From assembly GCF_003605385.1 (NCBI RefSeq), contig NZ_QYTV02000003.1, positions 310,001 through 374,000 on the forward strand: a DNA stretch of 64,000 nt. Reading direction: 5' to 3'. Shown piece after piece: positions 39,942 through 49,296 of this stretch. Both the position numbers and the translations under genes were made by a program. The notes beneath the pieces are model-generated. The model was not told the origin of the DNA. It did not search any database and saw only the letters and a list, made by a program, of their open reading frames with translations. Each line of letters begins with the position of its first letter. The stretch's first letter is position 1. The stretch comes from Siminovitchia acidinfaciens (GTDB taxonomy: Bacteria > Bacillota > Bacilli > Bacillales > Bacillaceae_C).

Positions 39942-40376
39942 ATGACCCATATTAGAGATATTATGACTCAAGACGTAGAAACTTGTTCACTTAAAGATAA
40001 TGTTTTTGAAGTTGCTGTTAAAATGAAAGAGCTGAATGTCGGGGTCATTCCCATAGTAGAAAATAAACGGCTGATGGGAATCATCACAGACAGGGATCTC
40101 GTTCTTCGTTGCATTGCGGAAAAACAGCCTCCATCATCCAAGGTGGAGGACGTCATGAGCGAAAATCTATTTACTGTCACTCCGGATACGACAACGCAGG
40201 AAGCAGCAAGATTAATGGCAAAAGAGCAAATTCGTCGATTACCCGTTGTGGACAATGGCATGCTTGTCGGTATTGTTGCTTTAGGTGATTTGGCAGTAAG
40301 AGATTTAACGGACAATCAGGCAAAGCATGCACTGTCGGAAATATCAGAGGATGATGGAGAGCAGGCCACTCATTGA
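39942..40376 (+). CDS. ylbB: CBS-domain protein YlbB
   Basis: A 144-residue protein of two CBS domains (IRDIMTQDVETC..., VEDVMSENLFTV...), each followed by the IVPV/LPVVDNG-type strand. CBS pairs usually bind adenine nucleotides and regulate partners. AGGAGG RBS before the ATG. Corresponds to B. subtilis ylbB. Confidence 0.9.
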   Translation: MTHIRDIMTQDVETCSLKDNVFEVAVKMKELNVGVIPIVENKRLMGIITDRDLVLRCIAEKQPPSSKVEDVMSENLFTVTPDTTTQEAARLMAKEQIRRLPVVDNGMLVGIVALGDLAVRDLTDNQAKHALSEISEDDGEQATH

Positions 40377-40482
40377 TGAAATTAAACGAAGTTTATTCTT
40401 GATAAGCGCGGACAAACAGCAGTATTTTATTGAATTGCTTGTACTTAGACATCTTGTCGGTCAAAATTAAGTAAACATGCTT

Positions 40483-40524
40483 GAACAACGAAAAACCCTA
40501 TAAATCAGGGTTTTTTCGTTGTTC
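40483..40524. terminator. Terminator of ylbB
   Basis: A 17-bp stem (GAACAACGAAAAACCCT with its complement, one bulge) between ylbB and ylbC; the T run lies within the 3' arm. Confidence 0.85.
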
Positions 40525-40550
40525 GGCTATATGTTCATACTAAAGGAAAT

Positions 40551-40560
40551 GGTATAATAT
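40551..40560 (+). promoter_or_regulatory. Extended -10 promoter of ylbC
   Basis: TGGTATAAT (40550-40558) is an extended -10 box with a perfect TATAAT; the -35 is weak. It lies about 40 nt before the ylbC start. Confidence 0.55.
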
Positions 40561-40600
40561 ACTCAAAATAATGAATGAGTACTAGAGAGAAGGGGTAAAA

Positions 40601-41665
40601 CTGCGTACATTATTCCGAATCATAATTTTTACAGCAGCATTACTTGTTGTTAGTTTTTACTTATATACCCCTAAAGAAGTGGGCCCCTTAAAAGACGATA
40701 CATATTCACTCCCTCCAAAACATGATAATGATAAAACAATCCCTCCTTCCCATATGACAGTAACGGATAAGCAGCCGTCAGAAGGCCTTGCATCCTTGAT
40801 TGGAAGTCCTGTGAAAGAGCTGGTGGAAGCGTATGGTGAACCTGACAGAAAGGATCCTTCGGCTTATGGTTATGAGTGGTGGATTTACAATGAGAAACTT
40901 GATTCGTATATGCAGGCAGGCATTCAAAATGGCAAGGTTGTTACCATATATGCGGTTGGAAGAGAGCTGGACATTTCTCCTTTTAAAACGGATCAGTCCA
41001 TAGAGGATATCTATCGTTCAACAATACTTGAGACTGAAATTGTAGTGAATGCTCAAGAAGGCACCTATCGGTTCGAATTATCAGAAGAGGATTTAAACAT
41101 CCGTCCGCTAATACAGCTTGGTGATATATTCGCGCAGCTGTCAATTGATAAGTTCACCGGTTCATTGTTCAGTGTCAGATTCTTGGATAAAAAAACACTA
41201 ATCAGCCATCGTCCCTATGAGCTTGTTTACCGTGGAGACTTGAATGACCCAAAGGATCCTGATGAAAATGATTGGAGGCCAATAGAAAGAGGTAGTGAAA
41301 AGCAAATTTTCGATATTACTAACATCTTTCGCATGAAGTTTGATCTTACTCCGCTGCGTTGGGATGAAGAAGTCGCAGAGGTGGCATACGGGCATAGTAA
41401 AGATATGAGTGAAAACGATTATTTTGCGCACGATTCGCCGGTCTTCGGAGATCTTTCAAAACGGTTGAAGCATGGAGATATCCACTTCCAAACAGCTGGT
41501 GAAAATATAGCGGCTGAATATATTGATGGACCTGCTGCCGTCGAGGGATGGCTGAATTCTGAAAATCACCGTAAAGCTCTTTTGGAAAAGGACTTTACTC
41601 TGATTGGTGTGGGAGTCTATAAGAAACAATATACTCAAAACTTTATTAAGCCGACAGAATTATGA
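40601..41665 (+). CDS. ylbC: CAP-domain protein YlbC, apparent CTG start
   Basis: A 354-residue secreted or membrane-anchored protein: a signal-anchor (about 3-24: LFRIIIFTAALLVVSFYLY), an N-terminal CAP-associated domain (LIGSPVKELVEAYGEPDRKD) and a C-terminal CAP/SCP domain (HSKDMSENDYFAHDSP, AGENIA, WLNSENHRKALL). No ATG, GTG or TTG precedes the signal segment in frame: an upstream ATG is stopped by TAG at 40583. CTG at 40601 has AAGGGG 5 nt upstream, and the resulting length fits B. subtilis YlbC. Starting at GTG 40679 would delete the signal. Confidence 0.88.
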   Translation: MRTLFRIIIFTAALLVVSFYLYTPKEVGPLKDDTYSLPPKHDNDKTIPPSHMTVTDKQPSEGLASLIGSPVKELVEAYGEPDRKDPSAYGYEWWIYNEKLDSYMQAGIQNGKVVTIYAVGRELDISPFKTDQSIEDIYRSTILETEIVVNAQEGTYRFELSEEDLNIRPLIQLGDIFAQLSIDKFTGSLFSVRFLDKKTLISHRPYELVYRGDLNDPKDPDENDWRPIERGSEKQIFDITNIFRMKFDLTPLRWDEEVAEVAYGHSKDMSENDYFAHDSPVFGDLSKRLKHGDIHFQTAGENIAAEYIDGPAAVEGWLNSENHRKALLEKDFTLIGVGVYKKQYTQNFIKPTEL

Positions 41666-41743
41666 AGTGTTTCAGTTTTGCCATGAACAATCATGATCAA
41701 TTATCATAATATAAATGGACGGATAAATTGAGGTGATTGAGTG

Positions 41744-42148
41744 ATGGCCGGGAAAAAACTTCATCCATCAGTAGAAAAATTCAAATCATTTATCAAAGAG
41801 CATCCAAACCTCATAAAATTAGTAAGGAATAATGAATACACTTGGCAGGAACTATATGAGGATTGGTATTTGCTCGGTGAAGACGATCCCAAATGGACCC
41901 AATATAAACAAGGGGATACAATTCAGACTGGTCATCAAAAGGATGATGAAAAGAAGTGGGTCCAACAATTGACCGGATTGGTTAAAAAAATGGATGCCAA
42001 TCAGATGCAACACCACATAAATAATTTGAGTCAGGCTATTGGAGCAATCCAGGGAGTATTGACCCAATTTCAAGGGAATAGTCAGGAAAGTGTTCCTCCG
42101 AAACAAAATGACGCTCCCCGAAATCCATTTTCATTCCGGAAAGATTGA
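41744..42148 (+). CDS. ylbD: YlbD-family spore coat-type protein
   Basis: A 134-residue acidic soluble protein (LHPSVEKFKSFIKEHPNLIK, YTWQELYEDWYLLGEDD), YlbD family. Linked to the spore coat in B. subtilis. I start at ATG 41744, 7 nt after AGGTGA. 19 nt before ylbE. Confidence 0.85.
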   Translation: MAGKKLHPSVEKFKSFIKEHPNLIKLVRNNEYTWQELYEDWYLLGEDDPKWTQYKQGDTIQTGHQKDDEKKWVQQLTGLVKKMDANQMQHHINNLSQAIGAIQGVLTQFQGNSQESVPPKQNDAPRNPFSFRKD

Positions 42149-42167
42149 TTGAGGAGGAGTTGAAGGC

Positions 42168-42401
42168 ATGAGGGCACAAATTTCACAATATATTTTTTCT
42201 AATAATGAACTGAAACGTTTTATTCGGGAACAGCCGCATTGGTACCGGACGTTATCCCGCAAGCCTGAACTTTTGGAGCAGTTTGAAATTGCATCCAGCA
42301 ATTATTTTGAAAAGACAATCCCTCACCGGGTCCAGAAGTTTTCCCAGGGTGTTCAAATGGCATCAATGATGATGGGAATGCTGCAAGCAATGAAATCATG
42401 A
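42168..42401 (+). CDS. ylbE: YlbE-like protein
   Basis: A 77-residue protein (FIREQPHWYRTLSRKPELLEQFE) of the YlbE family, unknown function. ATG with GAGGAGG upstream. Cotranscribed with ylbD; a terminator follows. Confidence 0.86.
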   Translation: MRAQISQYIFSNNELKRFIREQPHWYRTLSRKPELLEQFEIASSNYFEKTIPHRVQKFSQGVQMASMMMGMLQAMKS

Positions 42402-42404
42402 AGG

Positions 42405-42442
42405 AGAACACATTAATATTCTTAATGTGTTCTTATTTTTTA
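42405..42442 (+). terminator. Terminator of ylbD-ylbE
   Basis: An 11-bp stem GAACACATTAA/TTAATGTGTTC followed by TTATTTTT. Confidence 0.9.
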
Positions 42443-42487
42443 ACGGCAACATAAAATTTTTTAACGTCCAGAGTGCTTCCTTTTTTA

Positions 42488-42720
42488 TGTCTAGTTAGAG
42501 TGTTCTGTGACTAGCGGACTTCGCACCTAATGTGCACCTGTGCGCAGCATATCCGAGTGAGGAATGCTCACCTCGCGCGAAGAACACTTAAAGAAGTCAC
42601 ATGATTTGATTGAAGTCAACAGCCTTCCCTGTGGTGGCTGAATGCTGCCTCCTCGGCTGAGCAAGGCGTTTTCGAATCAGTCGCGTATATCTCAAATCGA
42701 GCGCTTCCGCTTTTCGTATG
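42488..42720 (+). repeat. E element upstream of the 42.8-kb lipoprotein gene
   Basis: Starts TGTCTAGTTAGAG and carries CTTCGCACC, GAAGTCACATGATTTGATTG, GTGGTGGCTGAATGCTGCC and CAAGGCG, ending GCGCTTCCGCTTTTCG. It lies about 50 bp before the gene. Confidence 0.8.
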
Positions 42721-42726
42721 CATGAA

Positions 42727-42758
42727 CCTCATCCTTTGGAGAAAACTAAAGGATGAGG
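42727..42758 (+). promoter_or_regulatory. Perfect leader hairpin overlapping an RBS
   Basis: CCTCATCCTTT (42727-42737) pairs exactly with AAAGGATGAGG (42748-42758). The 3' arm covers the first part of the GAGGAGG RBS (42755-42761) of the next gene. Confidence 0.6.
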
Positions 42759-42768
42759 AGGGATGACT

Positions 42769-43155
42769 ATGAAAAGATTGTTTGCATTTGTCTTAGTAAT
42801 TATTGTTATTTCCGGATGTGCACAAAGGCTACCGGAACCGGAAGCAGAAAAAGCGAAAGCGATGGAATCAACTGTTGAAAATAAAAAAGAAATAACCGTG
42901 CATCACAACGTACATGGAAATACTTTATATATTGAATGTTTTATACCTGGTGTTTCTTTTTCGCATGCCAAAGCCGGCAGCCAATTGGGAAAAGCACTTT
43001 TATTTATTGATGGACAACTGTACAATGAATATGAAACTGCGGCTTTTATTGTTAAAGGTATACCGAGTGGATCTCATACTTTTAAAATTGAAATTGTTGA
43101 CAGAGACAATCAACCGCTCGGAATCAGCAAAGAGTTTACAGCTACTGTTCATTGA
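42769..43155 (+). CDS. Small lipoprotein, unknown function
   Basis: A 128-residue lipoprotein with lipobox VISGC (Cys17), a Lys/Glu-rich linker and a beta-rich domain (LLFIDGQLYNEYETAAFIVKGIPSGSHTFKIEI) with an Ig-like look. I start at the second ATG, 7 nt after GAGGAGG. I do not recognise a gene here in B. subtilis, where ylbE is followed by ylbF. Confidence 0.75.
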   Translation: MKRLFAFVLVIIVISGCAQRLPEPEAEKAKAMESTVENKKEITVHHNVHGNTLYIECFIPGVSFSHAKAGSQLGKALLFIDGQLYNEYETAAFIVKGIPSGSHTFKIEIVDRDNQPLGISKEFTATVH

Positions 43156-43210
43156 TAATGTCGCAACACCTATGGAAACATGTTAAAATAAGCAGTGGAG
43201 GTGAGCTCCT

Positions 43211-43657
43211 TTGCTTGCTACACTTGAAAGAATTAAAATCATCGAGAATGCCGAAACGCTTGGCAAAATTATTCGCGAAACAGATATTGCCGAGCGATAC
43301 AGGTTTTATTATCATAAATTGCGTGAAGATCTAAGTACAAGACAGAAAATTGAAGCATTTGTCAAGATGAAGGAATTGTATGAAGATGTCCAGCGGTTTG
43401 GCAGGTATCATCCAGAGTATAAGGAAATTACGAGAAAAACCAGGGAGCTAAAGCGAGAGATGGATTTGGATGACAATGTGGCAAACTTCCGTAAAGCGGA
43501 AAATGACCTTCAGTCATTGCTTGACCAGGTAAGTGTAATCGTTGGACAGGCTGTCTCTGCCAATATTAAAGTTGCTGCCGGTAATCCATTTTTTGATACA
43601 GGCTCTTCTTGTGGGGGAGGGTGCGGAACTGGTGGCGGCTGCGGCTGTTCCGCATAA
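43211..43657 (+). CDS. ricF: RicF (YlbF), Fe-S subunit of the Ric/Y-complex
   Basis: One of three proteins (with YmcA/RicA and YaaT/RicT) that direct RNase Y and affect competence, sporulation and biofilm. A 148-residue helical protein with a C-terminal Cys cluster ([17 protein letters not shown]) that matches the 4Fe-4S ligand region. TTG start 6 nt after GGAGGTG. ylbG follows. Confidence 0.92.
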   Translation: MLATLERIKIIENAETLGKIIRETDIAERYRFYYHKLREDLSTRQKIEAFVKMKELYEDVQRFGRYHPEYKEITRKTRELKREMDLDDNVANFRKAENDLQSLLDQVSVIVGQAVSANIKVAAGNPFFDTGSSCGGGCGTGGGCGCSA

Positions 43658-43682
43658 AGGAAGTAGAAAAAGGGGAAGTTAC

Positions 43683-43958
43683 ATGTTTACAAAAAGACAA
43701 GGATTAATCGTATGGCTGTATAATTTAAAGAATACAAAGATGCTCAGGCGTTTTGGGAATGTCCACTTTGTTTCAAAAAGGATGAAGTATGCAGTACTTT
43801 ATTGCGACCAGAGCGAATTGGAAACATTGTCGGAAAAATTATCGGCCCTTCCATTCGTCAAAAAAGTGGAACCTTCCTATAAGCCGTTTTTAAAGACAGA
43901 ATTTGAAAATGCCAAGCCGGACAAAGCGAAAGAATACGATTATAGAATAGGTCTTTAA
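43683..43958 (+). CDS. ylbG: UPF0298 protein YlbG
   Basis: A 91-residue protein ([36 protein letters not shown]) of UPF0298/DUF2129, unknown function. An in-frame extension into ricF exists, but ATG 43683 has GGGGAAG before it. Its TAA stop directly meets a dispersed repeat end (AGAAATGCGTAAGGCGCC). Confidence 0.9.
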   Translation: MFTKRQGLIVWLYNLKNTKMLRRFGNVHFVSKRMKYAVLYCDQSELETLSEKLSALPFVKKVEPSYKPFLKTEFENAKPDKAKEYDYRIGL

Positions 43959-44036
43959 AGAAATGCGTAAGGCGCCTGTCGCTTCGGTGGCAATAGGACT
44001 TCCTGTCCGTCGGAGCTAGACATAACGGATCTTCGT
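43956..44036. repeat. Truncated hairpin repeat after ylbG
   Basis: Reads AAATGCGTAAGGCGCCTGTC, then a piece of the mini-hairpin module (GGACTTCCTGTCC) and the end GGAGCTAGACAT. It starts at the ylbG stop codon. Confidence 0.75.
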
Positions 44037-44086
44037 TCGAATAGAAAGTTTTGACTAATTCTATACTTTCTTTAAGTTTAACATTG

Positions 44087-44112
44087 GGCGGCCCGATAAC
44101 GGGTCGCCTTTT
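44087..44112 (+). terminator. Hairpin downstream of ylbG
   Basis: Stem GGCGGCCCG/CGGGTCGCC (one wobble) followed by TTTTGTT. A second stem, AGAAAGT/ACTTTCT, lies at 44043-44072. Confidence 0.7.
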
Positions 44113-44174
44113 GTTGAAGATAAAGAAGGTAAATAAACCAAAATTATTCTTCAAACAAGGGTACATTATGTATA

Positions 44175-44430
44175 CTCCGACGGACATTTGCTTCCACAGG
44201 ACGTGGCCCATAAGTTGGCCATGCGCCCATCGGCTCGAGGTCATGTGCTGCCAAGAAGCATATTCAGCGCGGCACTACATATTCGGGGAAGCGCATGGTT
44301 CCCTTTTTGCAAAGCTGCATAGAGCCTATTCAGGGATGTTTCACATGCTATTGTTGTGTTGTTGAAAAAATTCCTCATTAAAATTTGTCCTGTGCTTGTC
44401 GTCTAAGGTTGCACACCTTGCCTTTTTTCT
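44175..44430 (+). repeat. E element upstream of the stalk-domain gene
   Basis: Carries CCACAGGACGTGG, CATCGGCTCGAGGTCATG, TTGCAAAGCTGCATAG and GGATGTTTCACATG, ending GCCTTTTTTCTA, about 45 bp before the start codon. Confidence 0.8.
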
Positions 44431-44477
44431 ATAGCAGGGGACTTTCGTTTTTTCATAATCATGGAGGAGATTAATGG

Positions 44478-45869
44478 ATGACCAGAAGAATTTTTCATTT
44501 TTCTTTATTAATGGCTGCAGTCATTGGAAGCATATTGTTTATTCAATGGAAAGGATATTCAGTAGAAAAAGATAAAGCTGTAGCTAACCTTGAGCAAACC
44601 GTTGTTGTTCGTCATGGCGCTGATGAATTCTCTATTAAACAGGTCATCAATAATCTTCCGGAGGGACAATATCAGATACGGTTCCCGGAAAAAGCGTCTG
44701 ACACCAATTGTTTATCGGCAGAAAATAAGGCCTGCAAATGGGTAAGTGGAAAGGGAAACAAACTCAAAGGAAATGGTATGCCTGTCACTTTTACATACAA
44801 ATTAAAAGCGCCAACGAATCCTTCCGAATACTGGCTTGAAAACTGGGGAGCAAATATCGAAGGGGTTTCTTATAGTTTTACACGCGTGCAATTAACAGAG
44901 TTGAGTTGGCGCAAAGGTAGCTGGGCAGCGAGCGATGAATTGGCAGGAAAGCAAAAAATGGATGCTATAGATTATTATGTATTTGAAAAAGAAGGCGGCC
45001 TGCCTGCGTTGTATTGGAACTCAAAAGATCTTCTACCAAAAGAAATGAATCACCATCTTACTATTTATACAGAGGGAAACCTTCCCTTGAACCAAGCTGT
45101 TTTTCAAAAGCTGGTTCCAAATGAAAAAATATCCGTCATTATTTCAAGCATTGCAGAAGAAGTGACCGAAAAAGGTGGACTTTTATTTGTACCGGCCCAA
45201 ACTGAAGATGCCAATGAGCAACTGGCTAGACTTCTGCTTAAAAAGAAGATTACCTTGAAAAAAGAGGAAGAGTGGTATATTGATTTAATTGCATCATTGA
45301 TGACCGGTAAGGTTGTTGACAATAAAAAGGTGGAAAAAATGCGGAAGACAATCACATCGATTTTGACGGAAGATCAGTTGGAACGGTGGCTGGAAAGCAT
45401 CTTATCTGTTGAAACGGGATTATCCAGTTCCAAAATGGATGAACTGTTGGAAAGTACCGCTAATATAAAAACAGACTTCTTTCAAAAAAATGCAGAAGTA
45501 AGCCAGCCATATCAACCCTTTTATTTCATGGATACTCGTGAATTATATGTAAACGGACATAAAGCTGGTGACATGAAAATATTGATTCAAAATGACCGGA
45601 CATACATCTCATTTATTCCTTTGATTAAAAGACTCGGCTTTCATATTGAAAGCTCATCAAAAAAAGGGGAAATCGTTATTAATAAGAGAGGAGACAGATA
45701 TAATTTCTTTTTTTCAAAGAAAATATTCGATTTGAATGGAGAACAGTTAGGGTTTCGCAAAAATCCCTTTTTCGTGGATCAAAAAGAAGTATATATAGAT
45801 ACAGCTGCGCTTTCGACATTATTTGGCGTGAACATGGTGGAAAATACAAATGAAATTAATATAAAATAA
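44478..45869 (+). CDS. Secreted stalk-domain (copper amine oxidase N-terminal-like) protein
   Basis: A 463-residue exported protein: signal or anchor segment (about 5-24), a long middle part with no family I recognise, and a C-terminal stalk domain of the Cu_amine_oxidN1 type (RELYVNGHKAGDMKILIQNDRTYISFIPLIKRLGFHIES, then VYIDTAALSTLFGVNM). Such domains occur in wall-associated proteins and do not imply amine oxidase activity. ATG 9 nt after GGAGGA. Inserted between ylbG and rsmD relative to B. subtilis. Role unknown. Confidence 0.75.
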   Translation: MTRRIFHFSLLMAAVIGSILFIQWKGYSVEKDKAVANLEQTVVVRHGADEFSIKQVINNLPEGQYQIRFPEKASDTNCLSAENKACKWVSGKGNKLKGNGMPVTFTYKLKAPTNPSEYWLENWGANIEGVSYSFTRVQLTELSWRKGSWAASDELAGKQKMDAIDYYVFEKEGGLPALYWNSKDLLPKEMNHHLTIYTEGNLPLNQAVFQKLVPNEKISVIISSIAEEVTEKGGLLFVPAQTEDANEQLARLLLKKKITLKKEEEWYIDLIASLMTGKVVDNKKVEKMRKTITSILTEDQLERWLESILSVETGLSSSKMDELLESTANIKTDFFQKNAEVSQPYQPFYFMDTRELYVNGHKAGDMKILIQNDRTYISFIPLIKRLGFHIESSSKKGEIVINKRGDRYNFFFSKKIFDLNGEQLGFRKNPFFVDQKEVYIDTAALSTLFGVNMVENTNEINIK

Positions 45870-45870
45870 A

Positions 45871-45902
45871 AAACCCTGCAAAAAAATGCAGGGTCCTTCT
45901 AT
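45871..45902 (+). terminator. Terminator of the stalk-domain gene
   Basis: Stem ACCCTGCA/TGCAGGGT with A-rich loop, then CCTTCTATTTT. Confidence 0.8.
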
Positions 45903-46146
45903 TTTCCGCAAAAACGGATAGAAGGCAAAGGGAGAGGAGAAACCGGAGGAAGAACTTATGGGGAAGCGTAAGTCTTCTCCGCGGTTGGCAACAACATCTG
46001 CTGCGATGTTGTTATCCATATTATCACCTTAAAAAGAACTTTTATACATCTGTTGTGCAATAGACTCAATTGATTCACATTATAGAATGTCGTATGTTTT
46101 TGTGATAGTATAAAGAACGATAACTAATGATCGAATGGTGACGAAT

Positions 46147-47195
<1,049 letters not shown>

Positions 47196-47202
47196 TAATA
47201 GG

Positions 47203-48414
47203 TTAGTTTTTGGCCCCCATTGTTTGTACATAGACCGCAATACATACCAACAACATGAAAATCGTGAAAAGCGGACCGTATTGCTTCAGCCAAAGGAGCA
47301 TATTTTCCCACCAAATATCATGTTTTTGCAAGAATGCCGGAACAGACATAGAATGGCTACTCAAAAGCCTTTGTTCAAAAGGTTTCCAAAAAAGAAATGT
47401 AAAAAATCCCGATAAAAAGCCGTGAAGAATTCGGGCGTTAAAGAAAGGCCGGAAACGGATATCAGTCTGGGCAAGTATGCTGGCCACCTGTGCCTGTACA
47501 CTGAAGCCGCTGAAGCCAAGAATGAAACTCGCCATGATTACTTGCTGCATCAAAGTTGCTTCGGGTGCCTGGCTGGTCATCTGGCTGCCGAGAGTGATCT
47601 CAAAGATACCGGCAATTGCCGGCATGCTTAATGTAGCAGGAAGCTGGAAAATACTAAGGACACCTTCTATCAGTCTGGCTAGAAAAGCAGTAATATGCAT
47701 ATGAAACAATAGTTTGTTGATTACGGAAAACAATATGATGAAACCGCCGATCATAAGCAGTGTGTTGATGGATGAAATGACTGCATCCCCCACCAGCTTT
47801 CCGATCGGCTTTTTGTTTTTCAATCTGGTTTGATGCAATGCTGAAAGGGCCTCAGCAAAGAGCGGTCGCTTATTCGCCTTTTTCTCTTTGCTTGACGGTT
47901 TTTGACCGAAGTTTCTCATTATGATACCCACCGAAAAATTTCCGAGATAATGAGTCAAGGCTAAAAGGAAACCCAGTTTAGGGTTATGAAAAAAACCTAC
48001 CGAAACAGCCCCGAATATAAAAAGAGGGCTGGAGCAGTTTGTAAATGATACAAGCCTCTCGGCTTCGTCTCGGGTCAAATGTCCCTCCTGGCGGAGTCGT
48101 GCGGTAATTTTTGCCCCTGCTGGAAAACCGGAGGCCATTCCCATAGCCCAGGCAAATCCCCCTACTCCCGGAACTCTGAACAATGGTCTCATCAACGGTT
48201 CCAACAGCACTCCCATAAACTTTACAACTCCAAAGCCAATAAGCAATTCGGAAAGTACAAAGAATGGAAAAAGGGATGGAAAGACAATTTCCCACCACAT
48301 GTTCAGGCCTCGTACTGACGCTTCAAAAGATTTTTCCGGAAGAAGGACCATGGAAGCAGCCATTAATGTGACCATTGAGGCAAGTAAAATGGTTTTTATT
48401 TTTGAAAAATTCAA
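47203..48414 (-). CDS. ylbJ: Sporulation integral membrane protein YlbJ
   Basis: A 403-residue protein with about eight membrane segments and the nucleoside-recognition/Gate-like fold (GFAWAMGMASGFPAGAKITARLR, FTNCSSPLFIFGAVSVGFF). In B. subtilis ylbJ is a sigma-E gene needed for spore cortex formation. TTG start 6 nt after AAGGAGGT. Confidence 0.92.
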   Translation of the reverse strand: MNFSKIKTILLASMVTLMAASMVLLPEKSFEASVRGLNMWWEIVFPSLFPFFVLSELLIGFGVVKFMGVLLEPLMRPLFRVPGVGGFAWAMGMASGFPAGAKITARLRQEGHLTRDEAERLVSFTNCSSPLFIFGAVSVGFFHNPKLGFLLALTHYLGNFSVGIIMRNFGQKPSSKEKKANKRPLFAEALSALHQTRLKNKKPIGKLVGDAVISSINTLLMIGGFIILFSVINKLLFHMHITAFLARLIEGVLSIFQLPATLSMPAIAGIFEITLGSQMTSQAPEATLMQQVIMASFILGFSGFSVQAQVASILAQTDIRFRPFFNARILHGFLSGFFTFLFWKPFEQRLLSSHSMSVPAFLQKHDIWWENMLLWLKQYGPLFTIFMLLVCIAVYVQTMGAKN

Positions 48415-48507
48415 ATTCAGACCTCCTTGTCCCAGGGACCCTACATAACCAATATACTCATAGTGAACTCTTTTAGACCATAAAATGGGTCAAGGGGGGC
48501 GGTGAAT

Positions 48508-49296
48508 GTGACGAGACCGAAAGTCGGCCTTGCACTCGGATCAGGGGGAGCAAGAGGCTTTGCCCATTTAGGAGTATTAAAAGCCCTTACGGACCATTCC
48601 ATTCCCGTTGATATGATTGCGGGCAGTAGTATGGGAGCGCTTGTTGGCTGTTTTTATGCTTTTGGTCATGATATTGACCAGTTGATCAAATTATCAACGG
48701 CTTTTAAAAGACAATATTATATAGATTTCACTGTGCCGAAAATGGGCTTTATTGCAGGCAATCGTGTGAAGAATCTAATCCGCCTCTTTATGCAGGGAAA
48801 GCAACTTGAGCATTTGAACATTCCAGTTGCGGTCATTGCGACTGATTTGCAGACAGGTGAAAAAGTCGTATTTAAAAAAGGGCCTATTCCCGAAATCGTG
48901 AGGGCAAGCATATCTATCCCGGGAGTCTTCGTACCGGAAAGAATAAATGGAAGGCTGATGGTTGACGGTGGAGTTGCGGACCGTGTTCCAGTATCAACAG
49001 TAAAAGAAATGGGTGCGAACATTGTCATCGGTGTCGATGTTTCAAGGGTGAATCGCGGTGCAGAGATACTAACTATATATGATGTGATCATGCAAAGCAT
49101 TGATATATTGCAAATGGAAATAATCACAGCGCGGGAAGTGGAGTCAGATATTATGGTACTTCCACCTGTGGAGCATTTAAGCGCAAAGGCTTTTAAAAAT
49201 ATCGGAGAAATCATTAAAATAGGGGAGGAAGCCACCTTATTAAAACTTCCATCGATACAGTCGGCGATTAAAAGGTGGCAAAAAGAAAATTCTTGA
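48508..49296 (+). CDS. ylbK: Patatin-like phospholipase family protein YlbK
   Basis: A 262-residue RssA/NTE-type esterase. Oxyanion motif GSGGARGFAHLGV, nucleophile Ser41 in GSSMG, and the Asp of DGG (VDGGVADRVPV) form the Ser-Asp dyad. I start at GTG 48508, 9 nt after GGGGGG; a GTG two codons earlier is too near the RBS. It ends exactly where tmcAL (minus) ends, with no spacer. ylbL is missing. Confidence 0.91.
   Translation: MTRPKVGLALGSGGARGFAHLGVLKALTDHSIPVDMIAGSSMGALVGCFYAFGHDIDQLIKLSTAFKRQYYIDFTVPKMGFIAGNRVKNLIRLFMQGKQLEHLNIPVAVIATDLQTGEKVVFKKGPIPEIVRASISIPGVFVPERINGRLMVDGGVADRVPVSTVKEMGANIVIGVDVSRVNRGAEILTIYDVIMQSIDILQMEIITAREVESDIMVLPPVEHLSAKAFKNIGEIIKIGEEATLLKLPSIQSAIKRWQKENS

Noticed and set aside
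43542-43682. An extended YlbG overlapping ricF
   Set aside because: The overlap reads ricF in another frame; known YlbG starts [14 protein letters not shown] at 43683.
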